Origin: Gloeophyllum trabeum ATCC 11539
Taxonomy: Eukaryota > Basidiomycota > Agaricomycetes > Gloeophyllales > Gloeophyllaceae
Assembly: GCF_000344685.1 (NCBI RefSeq)
Contig: NW_006920410.1
Coordinates: 30,544-94,543, forward strand
Length of the DNA: 64,000 bases
Direction of reading: 5' to 3'
Shown: positions 10,106 through 22,866 of the stretch, piece after piece
How positions within the stretch are numbered: position 1 is the stretch's first letter
How the letters are laid out: every line of letters begins with the position of its first letter
Made by a program: the position numbers and the translations under genes
Notes under the pieces: generated by a model
What the model saw: only the letters and a program-made list of their open reading frames with translations
What the model was told of the DNA's origin: nothing
Databases searched by the model: none

Positions 10106-12093
10106 ATGGTGCAAGTGAAGAACAAAGTCTGCCTGATGTGCGTCACGGTCTCGTCGCTGCACTCGGGGTGAAGCTGACGCGGTGGTCGTAGCGTGCACGA
10201 CGGGTGGGGCATCGCCCCCGAGAAGGGCATCAAGGGCGACGCCATCGACGCCGGCGACACCACCCACATGGACGCCATCGCCAACGCGCACGCCCACCGC
10301 ACGCTGCGCGCGCACGGGCTCGCCGTCGGGCTCAGCGACGGGCTCATGGGCAACTCCGAGGTCGGGTGAGCGCGCTCTCCTACTCATCACGCGGCGGACG
10401 TGCGGGCTCTGACGCGCCCGGCGGAAGGCATCTGAATATCGGCGCAGGCAGGATCGTGTGGCAGGATATCGTCAAGATCGACGTGTCCATCAAGAAGCGG
10501 CAGTTCCACAAGGAGGAGAAGATCCTGCAGAGCTTCCGGCGCGCAAAGGACGGGAACGGGCGGCTGCACCTCCTCGGGCTCGTGCGTGCTCCTCCTTCCC
10601 CTCTCCTCTTCCCCTCTCCTAAACTTGACCCATACACCCAGGTCTCCGACGGCGGCGTGCACTCGCACATCAACCACCTCTTCGCGCTGCTCGAGACAGC
10701 CAAGCAGGTCGGCGTGCCGCACGTCTACATCCACTTTTTCGGCGACGGGCGCGACACCGCGCCGCGCTCCGCCGCCAAATACGCCAAGCAGCTCCTCGAG
10801 TTCCTCGAAAAAGAAAAGTACGGCGAGATCGCGACCGTCGTGGGGCGGTACTACGCGATGGACCGCGACAAGCGCTGGGAGCGGATCAAGATCGCCGTGG
10901 ACGGGCTCGTGAACGGGGTCGGCGAGGAGGCGCGCGATGTGGTGCAGGCGATCGAGGGGAAGTACGAAAAGGACGAGACGGACGAGTTTCTGAAGCCGAT
11001 TATCGTGAACGGGGAGGCCGGCAGGATCAAGGGTGCGTGCGTGGCCTGTGGTGTGTGTGGGTGGCTGCTGACGGGGTTGTAGACGGCGACACGCTGTTCT
11101 TCTTCAACTACCGCTCGGACCGCGTGCGCGAGATCGTGACCGTGTTCGGGCTGCCCGACAAGCCGATCGACACGCAGATCCCGGAGAACCTCGTACGTCG
11201 CTGCGCCATTATTATTGTCATTCTCCCCGCCTCACGCCCCACGCCCATCCCCTCCCTAGCACATCACGACGATGTCGCGGTACAACGCGGCGTTCCCCTT
11301 CCCCGTCGCCTTCCCGCCGCAGGCGATGACGAACGTGCTCGCGGAGTGGCTCGCGAAGCAGGGCGTGCGCCAGGCGCACGTCGCGGAAACGGAAAAGTAC
11401 GCGCACGTCACGTTCTTCTTCAACGGCGGCGTGGAGAAGCAGTTTGACGGGGAGGAGCGGTTTATGGTGCCGAGCCCGAAGGTGCCGACGTATGACCAGC
11501 AGCCGGAGATGAGCGTGCAGGGCGTGGCGGACAAGGTCGCGCAGCTCGTGCGGGGCGGCGAGTACGAGTTTGTGATGTGCAATTTCGCGCCGCCGGATAT
11601 GGTGCGCTCCGTGCTATGGCACACACGTGTATCGGGTACTGACGGCGCTGCGGATGCAGGTCGGGCACACGGGCGTGTTCGACGCGGCGGTGAAAGCCGT
11701 CGGCGCGACGGACAAGGCGGTGAAGACGGTGTACGACGCGTGCGAGGAGGCGGGGTATATCCTGCTCGTCACGGCGGACCACGGGAACGCGGAGCAGATG
11801 GTGAACCCGGAGACGGGCGCGCCGCACACCGCGCACACGACGAACCCCGTGCCGTTCATCATGACGGGCGACCCGGCCGTGTTCAAGTTTGTGCAGGACG
11901 AGGCGAAGAAGGATGGGGAGGAGGAGCACGAGGAGGGCGCCCTCGCGGATGTGGCGCCGACGGTGCTGGATGTGATGGGGCTGCCGCAGCCGGAAGGTGC
12001 GTTTGCCTGGGTTTGACACGGTGGGGTGGTAGTGCTGATGCCTTGGCCTTGATAGAGATGACCGGGCGGTCGTTGCTCGCGAAGAGCGGGTGA
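10106..12093 (+). CDS. 2,3-bisphosphoglycerate-independent phosphoglycerate mutase (iPGM)
   Basis: Glycolytic and gluconeogenic enzyme interconverting 3- and 2-phosphoglycerate with two metal ions (alkaline phosphatase superfamily), cytosolic. Exons: 10106-10137, 10192-10365, 10428-10581, 10642-11032, 11083-11192, 11260-11601, 11660-11996 and 12056-12093, 525 residues, normal for iPGM. Visible motifs: VHDGWGIAP (metal Asp), [17 protein letters not shown] with the phosphoserine nucleophile, [51 protein letters not shown] and [11 protein letters not shown], all metal or substrate sites. Filamentous fungi use this form, in contrast to the cofactor-dependent yeast enzyme. No catalytic residue is missing. 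Confidence 0.96.
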
Positions 12094-12326
12094 GGTCATC
12101 AAGAACACAGAACAAGGCAAGAGAATATAACTACAGGTGTATTATAGACTATAGACAGAAGTAGATGTATATGTATTCTGATGCAGCTGCGAACAAATAT
12201 TATGCAGACTGTAGACCCGCTCGAGCCGGACGCGTCGCGATAAATGAGTGTGACGGAACGTGACCGGGCGTGCGCGTGACGCTTCGCGCTTCGCCCGCCT
12301 CACACCGTCTCTCACCACCGCCCCCG

Positions 12327-15025
12327 ATGGCCTCGACAGCCAGACCCGCAAAACGACAAAAACTGACGCACGCGGCGCCGCGAGCACGCGCCCGCTCGCC
12401 GTCGCCCGCGCACCCCGACGCCGACGCCGAATTCAAGCCGCTCCCGCCCCCGCTCCTCCTGCTCTCCCTCCCCGCGCTGCTCGCCCAGCCCCCCTCCAGC
12501 CGCTTCCACGCGCAGGCGCTCTGCCTCTCCCTCGCGGCGGTGCGCGCGTGCCTCGCGCAGGGCGCGCTGAGCCCCGACGTGGAGTGTCGCGCGTGGACGG
12601 CGCTCGCGGAGGTCGGGATGGCGGTGGTTAGCGGGGGGGGCGCGGGCGAGGCGCAGGCGTGGGCGGTGGGCGTGGAGAGCGAGGTGGAGAAGGCTATCGC
12701 GAAGGGGGTGAGTGCTGTTTTGTGTGCTTGGGGGTTTTGGGTGGGTGTATGCGCCGTGGTTCAGCCACATTGGGATGGGAGGTCCTGCGGGGCTTGATAC
12801 ACTCCCTACTGAGTGGGGGAGGGCTTCTAGTATTAAATGGAGCCGATGAGCAGCTCCAGAACTGTCGTTCCTCTGCGTAGGTGGATTGTGGCTGCATGGT
12901 CGAACCCCCCGCTTCGGCGGCCTTTGGACTCGAGTCGAGATTCGGCGCGAATGGCCTGGGTATATACCAGCTGATACTGACCAACTTCGTTCCCCAGACA
13001 CTGATCGCTCAGAAGGTACGCCCGCCGCTAGCCCTGCCTTGGTCCCGCTGTTAGTCGCTCACCGACTGCAACCCCAGCATCCATCACTGACGATCTACCT
13101 ACACCATCTAACGGCCCTCCACGCCCGCCTCGCGCAGTGGCAGCACAACACCAAATTCGCGCGGAAGCTCCTCGCCCGGCTGACCAGCTCCTTCCTCCCC
13201 TCCGACCCCCCGCACATCGTCTACGCCGCGCACCTCGCCAGGATCAACAACTTCATCACCGCTTCCTCACCTACTTCCGCACCACACGCTTCCCCGGCGC
13301 CCTCTGCTCAGGACGTACACGCGGCGCTTGCGGCAATCGATACGCTGCAGAATCTGGCGGAGAAGAACGCGCACGAGAAAGTGGTATTGCTGTCCCGCGT
13401 CCTGCGCCTGCGCACGCTCGTCGCGGCGGAGATGTGGGACACCGTGCAGGCGACGCTCCAGCCCGTCGAGGACGCGCTCGGGCTGGCGTACGACGCCGCC
13501 TCGACGCCCAAGCCTCACTCGTCTGCTCAGCCGCCACAGACCTCCTACAGGAAGTTCGACGAGCCGTTCGAGACGGCGATGGCCGTGCACGCGCTCGTGC
13601 TCGGGGTCGCGTTCTTCACGCACGCGGGGCAGGCGGCGGACGCGTCCGCGCGGCTCGCGCACCTGCACCTCCTGCTCGACGCGGGCGCGCTCGAGCGCTT
13701 CCCCGCGGGCGTCGTCGAGGTGCGTGACGCCATTCCTCCCGCATGTCCCCTAAGACATTGAGCGCGGTGTGCTTCTCGCAGGTCTCGTTCGAGGGCGGCG
13801 CGCCGCTCGCGGTGCAGGTGACGCACCCGCGCGTGCTGTACATGCTGACGTTCCTCGTAAGCTGCGCGGCGAAGCGCGACGCGGTCGGGCGCAAGCCGAA
13901 GCGGAAGGTGTTCGCCGCGGAGGGGCTCGCCGCCTGGGAGCGCGAGATGGGCAAGGAGGTGGTATGTGAGTGGCCGTCTCTCTCGTGTGGTGATATTGTG
14001 AATTCTAAGTGGTTCGGCGTGAGACAGTGCCGGCCTGGGCGAGCGTGGGCGATGTGGAGGAGGTGCAGCAAAGGATGGCGCGGATCAAGGCGGATTTGCT
14101 GTGTGAGCTCGTGGCAGTGGGGATCATGAGGAGCGAGTTCGGGGAGGCTCAGCGGGTGGGTGTGAATTTGCTGTCACGGTACCCGATTCTACTGTACTGA
14201 CCGCTCGATCAGAACCTGGATCTGCTCATCGCGCATACACGTACATATGACATCTTCGAGCTGTTCGCCGCGCGGACAGCCCTGCACCAGGGGCACCTCG
14301 CGCACGCGCTCGGAAAGACGAGCAAGGCGCTGCAGTGCTACGACACTGCGTCCTTCCTCGCGGGGAAGGATAAATTCGTCGACATGGCAGCTCGCACCGG
14401 GGAGCTGGTCCTCAGGCTCGGGATGCTGCGCACTGCAGGCGGGGATGATGCCGGTGGTGAGATGAAGGAGCTGGGCGCGGAGCTCGAGGTGCTCGCAAAG
14501 CGCTGCCGGGGCCAGGGCGCCGCGCTCGAGGCTGTCGGGCAGGTTCTCGAGTCGTGCCTCGCCACCGAGATTCTCAAGTCCAAGTGCGTCTCCTGTTTGC
14601 GTCGACGTTGTATGTACGCGAACGCTGACATCCGGTCTGCGACGACTAGGCAGCACCTCAAGCACGCGCTGAGCCTCGCGAGCAGGGCGCAGGACAACTA
14701 CCTCCGCGCGCTCGTGCTCGCGCTCATCGCCGCGCACTACCTGCACACCGCGCAGGAGCACGCGCGCGCGATGCTCGAGACGTGCGAGCAGCTCGCGATG
14801 GGGCTCGGCGCGCCCGTGCAGAGGCTGCGCGACGTCGGCGTCGGCGGGCGCATGGGCCGCACGAAGGTGGAGGTCGTCGCTGTGGGGAACGTGCCCCTGC
14901 GGGTGTGGTGCGGGGAGCGGTTCCTGGACTTGTATAGGCGGGAGGGGAACGAGGGGGAGGTGAGGAAGCGGGAGGCGGTGAATAAGCAGCTGCTGAAGAG
15001 CCCTCCTGCGCGGGCGGGTGGCTGA
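12327..15025 (+). CDS. Cohesin loading factor MAU2/SCC4-like TPR protein
   Basis: Partner of the SCC2/NIPBL loader, which places cohesin on chromatin in the nucleus. Exons: 12327-12707, 12998-13015, 13078-13719, 13782-13965, 14028-14155, 14213-14583 and 14650-15025, 699 residues. A basic leader (ARPAKRQKL) could be a nuclear signal. The rest is helical and TPR-like, with HPSLTIYLHHLTALHARLAQW, the family-like block KADLLCELVAVGIMRSEFGEAQ, DLLIAHTRTYDIFELFAART and LRALVLALIAAHYLHTAQEHARAM. The 18-base second exon (TLIAQK) is tiny but keeps phase and has good splice sites. The intron before it is long for this window (290 bases). An in-frame upstream ATG at 12270 is less likely. Assignment is by motif memory and length. 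Confidence 0.8.
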
Positions 15026-15366
15026 GTCTTCCCATGGGCGAGTTGTCGTTTTCTGGTATGGTTGTGCTTTGGACGGTTTTCGCTGTCGTCTGTTAAAGCT
15101 TTCTTGCTGTGGCAGTTTTCGTTGCATCTCCTGTAAATTATAACTTTCTCAAATGCGGATAATAGAATGTAGGCAATGTTCCAATTAGGGATGACCTGGG
15201 TTCAAGTTGCAAAACACTTATGAGGATGCTACGTATGACAGCGAGAGCGAGAAAGCAAGAAACATCGGAAAACATATCAAAGCAAGTACTAGTGTGCAGC
15301 GAAACCGGATAGTAAGTGATCGCGGAACCCATCGGCCTCCATCGAGATGAGTTCTGGACATCACAT
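15026..15366. other. Intergenic, convergent 3' flanks
   Basis: Lies between the stop codons of two converging genes. It presumably holds both polyadenylation regions; AT-rich TAAATTATAA occurs at about 15134. No gene or repeat seen. Confidence 0.4.
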
Positions 15367-16652
15367 TCACACGTCGGGAGCTTTGCTGGCAGGATGATGG
15401 TCGTCGGCGCGGCAGTAGGACAGCGGAAACCGACCGGATGAGGCCTCATCTTCACTTGAAACACAGTCCTCCTCATTAACATTGCTGTTCTTCGAGTCAG
15501 ATGTCTCGGGATCTGTTTTGACAGTGGTCCTTGAACCCGGTTGGCCAGGGTAGACACCGGGGCTGGACGAGTTCATCTTGGTGTGTCTGTGTTTGCCGGT
15601 GTTGATCCCCAGTGATGAATCTGATGGTGAGAGGTTATCAGAGTCAGTTTAAATGTATTCAGCACGGGAGGGACTCACCGTTGACATCCCCTAGGGCCCC
15701 CCAATTGGATGGATCATCCTTGAGATCATATCCAACGTCAAAGTGTGTGGTGAGAGCAGTCTCTGGTGAAGGCTCCTTCATTAACCTATCTCCAGCCACT
15801 TCTAGGACAATCTCCCTGGATTTGAACATGTCCAGGGGGTCTGGAATATCCATCTTCTCCCTCCATTCAAGGGCAGGACCAATTGCCTCAACAGATGACT
15901 TTGACTTGGAGTCTCCAGTGGACAGATATAAGTCTCTGGCATGCGAGGGAGCACCACCGGGTGTGATATCTATTGTCAGGCAAGGTAAGTGCGAGTAAAT
16001 GTCACTGTTCAGGCAACTCACAATCTGTGGAAAGATTGAGTGGACTGCCATCAACATCTGTGGCAGGGAATGATGCAAGCTCAAGCTTTGGAGTGTAACA
16101 CTCAATGAGACGAGCTAAAGCTCGCTCAAAACCCTGCCTTGCTTCAGCTTTCCATCCTCTGGCTGTGTCTGAGATCGTCCAGACAACATTGCCCTTGGGA
16201 TCAATGTGCAGGAGCCTTCTCTGGGGGAAGTAGGGATGGTAGAGGACTTGTGTATTGGTGAGGTTGAATTGCATGGATGTAAATGCCTTCCACTCATCCT
16301 GCCCTACTTTTCCCCAGAGCCTGCCTCCAGCAAGGTCCACATATGCATCTCCAGGGTGGCCCAGGGCAGGGTGGGGGTCACCACTGTGGATGAAGATGGA
16401 ATAATGTATGGTGTTATTGAAGACAGGAAACGGGTAAGCAGTCCTCAAGCCTATCTGCTCCTTGAAGTATCCACCCTCCCACTGGACAACCACCCCAGAT
16501 GGGAGGACATTTTTGCGGTCCTTGAGACAGGGCTGATGTGGTTCCAAGGAAGATGGGGACATGGGCTGAATGGTTAATCCTGGACACTGCATGGATAGTA
16601 GAAAAATGCGATAAAATTGAAATTTCCTAACCCTAGGCCCTGACTCCATCAT
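15367..16652 (-). CDS. Orphan protein of unknown function (about 376 aa)
   Basis: Four exons with clean GTGAGT donors and full phase agreement: 16652-16632, 16586-16022, 15969-15679 and 15620-15367. No known domain was recognised. Exon 2 has a conserved-looking core, GVVVQWEGGYF, then DPHPALGHPGDAYVDLAGGRLWGK, WKAFTSMQF and a helix around ARGWKAEARQGFERALARLIE. The C-terminal third is Ser/Asp-rich and probably disordered. Codon third positions are much less GC-rich than in the neighbours, suggesting a different origin or a repeat-family gene. An upstream in-frame ATG at 16733 exists but skips a good intron. Its existence as a gene is fairly sure; its role is unknown. Confidence 0.6.
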
Positions 16653-17119
16653 GATGTGACTTGTTTGGTTCTCTTTGGTTTGTGTGGCCCACCCATGGTT
16701 ATGGATTGGTGGAAGCAAGCCTGACCTGGTCACCAGACAAACATATATACCTGTGAGTGACTGATATACAAGCTCTGCACTGTGCCATGTTGCAGTAAGA
16801 GCCAGTGGTTTACTGATCTTGGCGTGCTGAGAGTTTGAACTGCATTCTCAATTGTGGGAATAAATTGATGCTGGCACTCACATCTGGAACCAAGAGGCAA
16901 CTGATAGATAGCTCAATTCTTGCAGAAGTGAAGTGTCTTGAGGTGCGCTGGCAGGGTGATTATCTGCCCCGATGAACCTGCAGCCACAAATTACCTGGAC
17001 TTCCGGGTTAGGTCCCCACATTTGGTCTCGCGCGTGTCGAGCACAGCCACAACGAGGGGTCGAGCGTGCCGCATGACGCGCGCGAGCGCTGCGGCTTTTG
17101 GAAACACTCTGCGACGACG
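16653..17119. other. Intergenic between divergent genes, nothing recognised
   Basis: AT-richer left half and GC-rich right half. No open frame with domain or splice support. It should hold the promoters of both neighbours. Confidence 0.35.
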
Positions 17120-18372
17120 ATGTCGGACGCGACTCTCGACATGCCAGGCGCAATTGGACCAGAGCACGAGCTTGCGCCTGCAGATGTACCCGCTGAACTC
17201 GCTCGTGCCGAGTCGCGAATGCAGTTTCCGCCTTCGTATGTGATTGTGGGTGTTTACAGGTTGTTCACGGACAAGACGCTGTACGTGCCAGCATGGAAGA
17301 AGTGCCAGCACGGTGTTGTTAGAGGTCTTCTTGTTGGAGGTGCTTGGGTGAGCTTGCACAATTGAGAGAATTAGTATAGGGTGCTCATCCCTGCCTTGAG
17401 GAAAGGGTTTCATAACATTCTCGATCCAAAGGAAATTCGTCGAGCTGTTCCTCATCAAGTGAGTCTGCAGTCGTCTGTGCAAGCTTCAAATTGCTGATAC
17501 TCTGCATAGATCTCCCCGTGTCACCGGCCTCTCGAACGACTCAATCTTCGGCTACAAAGTCCCCTTCGACCTCACCACCTACGCCACCTTCCTCTTCATC
17601 TCCTCGCAGGTCACCGCCATCCTCACGTACTTCCTCTCGCGCAACATCCGGATCGCGCGCCAGCGCGCATGGGAGCACACTGTCGCCTCTCGCGGGAAGG
17701 GCCCCGACTTCTGGCAGCCGTACGTGGAGGAGTGGGAGATCCCGCCGAAGGTGAGCGAGGGCGGGTGGGGGATCTGGGAGAAGATGCTTGCAAGCTACTT
17801 CGGGCGATTCTTTGTCAGGCGGGGTCAGTCACTCTCCATTCCGCCGCATACACCCAGCATCTAACGCTATAATCTCAGTGCTGCTTCTGCCGTTTGATAT
17901 CGTACCCGTCGTCGGAATATTCATATCCGCCTGGCTCCGAGCTCTCGGTACGGCTAGGTACCTCCACCAACCGGTTTGTCCAGCTCTGTCACCTCCATAA
18001 TATCAACACCACTCACCAGGGGCTTAGTACTTTGAAGCCAAGAAGATGTCCAAGCACCAGGTAGCCGTATTCATTGAAGAGCGGAAATGGGAGTACCGGA
18101 GTACGTGCAGTGCTGAATGCGCCTTTGCCAGCTCTGCACGGTTCACTTACGCCTTTTTCTCTAGCCTTCGGCTTCGTAGCTGCTCTATTGGAAGGCCTCC
18201 CCGTCATTGGCCTGCTTTTCTCCGTCTCCAACAGAATCGGCGCAGCCATGTGGGCTCATGGTGCGTACTACCGCTCGTACGATCCGTCCCATACACTCAC
18301 GGTACGTGCTCACCAGACCTTGAAAAACGGCAACACTACATCGCCTCTCAAAAGGCACAAAAGTCAAGATGA
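17120..18372 (+). CDS. RRT8/EI24-like multi-pass membrane protein
   Basis: Seven exons in phase: 17120-17347, 17406-17458, 17510-17823, 17879-17973, 18028-18100, 18165-18260 and 18317-18372, 304 residues. Membrane-like segments include FITFSIQRKFVELFLI, TYATFLFISSQVTAILTYFL, VLLLPFDIVPVVGIFISAWL and FGFVAALLEGLPVIGLLFSV. The block YFEAKKMSKHQVAVFIEERKWEYR just before the last helix, and the basic C-terminus, recall fungal outer spore wall protein RRT8 and LDS-type proteins, which share the EI24-like fold and sit on lipid droplets or ER. The N-terminal 60 residues are soluble. The family call is from memory of sequence pattern; the function in this fungus is unknown. Confidence 0.6.
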
Positions 18373-18544
18373 ACCATCCCGTCATAGACTGAAGGTGATC
18401 TGTAACATCTTGCATTATTATCGTATATACGCATACGAGGCATATGTAATTTTAGGAGACATAACAGGTCCATCTTAATAACAAAACAAATCGAGCGACG
18501 AGTAGTACAAAGAGAAGAGAGGAACGAGGGAGATGAAGGGGAGT

Positions 18545-21500
18545 CTATGTTTTCTTTTTCTTGTACTGCCTCTTCGCTGGTGCTCCAGCGGCGCTCCCGC
18601 TCGGCGTCGGCGACGCAGCCCTGGAAGCCTTCTCCGCCTTCCCCACCTCTTCGATATTCCTCTTCTGCGTTCAAAGTCAGCGACAGCGCTGCACACCTCC
18701 CAGCGCAACGCACCTTTCCCCTCGTACTGCTCTTCGCCGCCTTCGACGCGTCCTCCTGGGCCTTCGCCTCCTGCGCCTCCTTCTCGATCATCGAAAGCAG
18801 CGTCGTGCACCTCCTCGCCAGCTCCTGTGGGCTGCGGCTCTTGAAGAACCAGTCGAAGCGGAACACCGGGAACTCCGTGATGTCCTTCTTGATCCTGTCG
18901 TACACGTCCTCCGAGCTCATTCCGTAGTGGTTCAGCCGGCAGAGGAGGTAGCGGTCCTCTTCCTCGCTGTAGACTTTGCCCTTTGTCGTGGGGTAGTTCA
19001 GCTCGAGCTCTTGCATCGGGTACCGCACAGACGCGATCTTCTCCGCAAGCAGCTTCTCCAAGTTCGAACGACGGTCCCGTTTCGCCTCGCCTTCCGCGAT
19101 ACGGGCTTGAATCCTGGGATATTCTAGTGGCGATGTGAGTAATCCGATGACATACAACTCAAAATGAGGGATAGACGAACCGGCCAGTGTCTTCCACTTC
19201 TTCTTGAACACCGGGTAATATTTGGCAACTTCCTCGGGCGTCTTATCTTGGATGTCTGTGGCGAGTAACTCGAAGTCCTCGGTCCTGTGAATCAATCAGA
19301 ATGTTACCATCTTCGAAGAGATTCAACCGTACCATCCATACGCCTCGAGTGCGCGCACGAACTGCTGGAAGTCTCGTCTACTCCAGTCTTCGAAACCTTG
19401 GGCAATCAAAGCTTCCTTCTCTGCTAGCTCTTCCTCCGTCAGAGGCTCGGCTGTAGGCACGCCAACTGTCAGTACACATTAACGGTACCAACACTGTCAT
19501 GCTTACCGTTATCAATGAGCTCTTGCTCCGCCTGTCGTTCAGCCTCGAGCTTCTCGGGGGTATCCTCCGGACCTTGAGGCTCTCTCAGCGTCGCCGGAAT
19601 ATCGTTGGCTCTCTTGTGCGCTGCTAGCTCTCGTTGCTGCAACTCCGCCAGTCTCGGGGGGAAGAACTGGAAGTCTTGGCTGAAGACTATGTAAATCGCT
19701 ACTCCAATGTGAGCAAATTAATATAAGGCTCACATCTGGATCTGCTTCGGTGCTCGAGGGATCTTGGGACCTTTCTCCGTTTTCGAAGGCCCGGCGCGCA
19801 TTGTCTCCTTAAAGTAACTGTCTACCGAGTAGTTCGTCTTACGCTCCCGTTTCGACAATGCCAACATGTTGAAGTTTAATGGTTTCCGAGCCGGCTTAGG
19901 GTAGGATGATCAGCGTCACCGTAATGCTTTCTTAACGGGATACTTACTCCGGTACGGAAGTCCTCGCCCTCCCACTGCTGCACCGAAGCATCGGACTTGA
20001 AGTTGCTTAGATCCTCGAGGTTCAGATTCTCGTATTTACTATTGAGTTCCTGCGTTCGTTGTTCACCGCGCTGAATGATAGCCTCGATATCGTCGTCGAT
20101 AAGCAACCTGAGGAGATACACATATGAGGCGGATTCCTCGCTCAGCTTGCAGAAAGAACTCACTGCTCAGCATCAGAATTGACGATCTGTTCAGCGCCAT
20201 GGGTGATCATGTCCAGGAGTTCGTCCTTGCTCGCAGCTAGGGTGAGGGCAGCAGTTAGAGATACGTTACAGGATGATAGAGTTGCACGCCTCACCTTTCT
20301 GCTGCTGCTGCCGTCCCTGCTGGATGACCAGTTGATCAAGCCGCAGCTTCTGTGCTGCTCGCTCCAACATCCGCTCTTCCACGCTGTTCTCCGTGATGAA
20401 ACGGAAGACATACACCTGCTTTGTCTGCCCAATTCGATGAGCACGATCCATGGCTTGCAAGTCGGCTTGGGGATTCCTACAACGGACGTCAGTTTGAGTC
20501 TATCCGAGCCGGGGAGCAGACACACCAGTCGCTGTCATAGAGCACAACGATATCAGCTGTGGTGAGATTGATACCCAGTCCACCGGCACGGGTCGTGAGT
20601 AGGAAGATGAACTTGTCGCTTCCAGGCTTGTTGTATTCGTCGATAGACGCGATACGGTCTTCATGGGCGGTACTTCCGTCAATACGGCAGTACTCTGCAA
20701 CGTGCAGTGGTTACAGTTCAGTCTCAATCATATTCATGGCACTTACTGAAACCGCGGAACAAACAATAATCCTCCATAATGTCGAGCATGCGGCTCATCT
20801 GACTGAAGATGAGCACTCGCGAGCCCTTCTCCTTCATTTGGTGGAGCAGCTTGTCGAGGATGACCATCTTGCCTGAGTTCTGGATAAGGTGCTCGTCGGT
20901 GGTGTAAGGCGGTCCCGGCTCAGCGCCGTCGAATAGGTACGGGTGGTCTGTTACTTTACGCAACTACGGTAGATAGTCAGTTCGAGCACAATCGAAGTTA
21001 TGATATCTCCCGACCTGCATGACAATGTTCATGAGCCGCGTCTTGCCCTCCTTCTTCCCGGTCAAACCGTTCACGGCGTCGATGTCCTTTTGCAATACAG
21101 ACCGGTACCACTTTCTCTGCATTTCCGTAAGACCAACATAGATATTAATTTCCTTCTCTGAATAGGCGGGTTCAGCGGTTAATTAAACCGCAAACGAGAA
21201 TAGCCACTTACTAGGTAGAAGGTTCTTCTCCACGTCCGCCTTGACTCTCCGCAGAAGAAAAGGCCTCAAGATCTTATGCAATGCATCGACTACCTTCTTG
21301 CTCTTCTCCTCGTCGCCCTCCGCGCTCGCCTCATCTTTATGCAAGAAACTGTCCAAATCCGCATAATCCTGGAAAATCTCCGGGCAAATAAAATTCAGCA
21401 ACGCAAACAGCTCCTTCATACTATTCTGCAGCGGCGTGCCCGTAATTAACAACCGTCCGCGCGACATGAACGAGCGCACGATCTGGCTGAGGATCGAGTC

Positions 21501-22866
21501 GACGTTCTTGATGCGGTGCGCCTCGTCGATAACGATGTACTCGAACGACAGCTTCTTCAGCGCGTTCTTCTCGATCAGGCAGATCTCGTACGATGTGATG
21601 AGCACCTCGAAGTCGATCGGGAGCACGCGCGTCGCGACGAGGTCCTGCCGCTCCTCCTTCGAGCCCGTCAGCACCACCGTGCGCACGTCCGGCGTCCACT
21701 TCTCGAATTCCCGCGCCCAGTTCTGCAGCGTCGATTTGGGGACGACGATTAGGTGCGGGCCGGGCGTGTTCTTGTGGTGCTTCAGGTATGCAAGGAAGGA
21801 GATGGTCTGGAGAGTTTTGCCGAGGCCCTGTGCAAAGTATACGGCGTGAGCGTGCGGTTTTGAGTTCCAACCTCCCGGGACGCACCATCTCGTCGGCCAG
21901 AATACCATTGAGACCGTTATGGTGCAAGGAGACCATCCAGTTCAGGCCCTGAAGCTGGTAAGGCCGCATTTGGCCATGGATAACTGATGGCGGGATGCTC
22001 CGTGAGCGGTCTGACGGAGAAGGTACACGCAAGACACGTACAGCTGGGCGACTCCTCGAATACAAACGGTTGGTCATCCTCGTCGTCTGCGGCTAACGCT
22101 CCTCCCTTCAAAAGCTCTTCGTCTTCTTCCTTCTCCGATTTGCGGTGACGAGCACTATTATCACTGTAGACGGCGGATTGAGTAGATTAGCATAGAAGAG
22201 GTAGCTACAGCCACTTACACAGCCTTTTTCCGTCCACGTCCTTTGGGCTTCGGTTGCGCATCGAGGAGAGCAGCGTATTGCGGATCACGTGCTTTCTGCG
22301 ATAGGGTGAGTACAGCTACGCCTGCCGGGTGCTACGCACGTACCCTCATATCCACGAAATGCCTGAACAAGTCGGTCTGTCCCAGAAGGTAAGAGTACCG
22401 CTTGACAGCATCTGCAATCTGTCGCGGGACGTGTTACAAGGAGTAGTGCCAATCGAAATACAGGCCACGTACTTTGGCCTTGTCCATTTCCTGCCGCTTT
22501 TGCTTCAGGTTACCTTCGTCCGCCTTGCGCTTCTGCCGCTTCGCGCTGCTTGGGCCTGCTCTTCCCCTCCCTGCATTCGAGGTGGAGGGCACATCATCCT
22601 ACCGGGACAGTCAGCACCACGAGCGGCGTCAGCACGAGCACGACCGACCTTCTCCTCGTTATCGCTCTCTAGCTCGTCCTCCTCTTCAACGTCAGGTACC
22701 TCGACTTCGTACTCCTCTTCTCCGCCTTCGCTTTGCTGCACGAAACAGAGTTGAGCGCATCAGCCACAATGGACAACACACCGATACTTGCCTGACGCGA
22801 GACAATGTTGCTTGGGACCACGTCACTCAGCACGTCCTCTTCCGCCGTTATCACGTTGCTAGCCAT
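18545..22866 (-). CDS. ISWI-type chromatin remodelling ATPase (ISW1/ISW2/SNF2h family)
   Basis: ATP-driven nucleosome-sliding motor of the nucleus. It starts at ATG 22866 ([12 protein letters not shown]) and ends at 18545. Order: acidic N-terminus ([12 protein letters not shown]), ISWI-specific [19 protein letters not shown] near 22400, basic [36 protein letters not shown] and GLGKT (ATP site, about 21820), IDEAHRIKN (about 21510), then [17 protein letters not shown]. The helicase C part has [18 protein letters not shown] and [18 protein letters not shown] (about 20440). HAND, SANT (about 19350) and SLIDE regions follow, the last with [16 protein letters not shown], and a basic tail (KRQYKKKKT). 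About 15 exons. Intron 1 (22791-22736) is a GC-AG intron. It is tail-to-tail with the RRT8-like gene. Confidence 0.94.

Noticed and set aside
9707..10390. 227-codon minus-strand frame over the start of phosphoglycerate mutase
   Set aside because: Antisense shadow of the iPGM exons; GC-rich coding DNA often leaves the opposite strand open.
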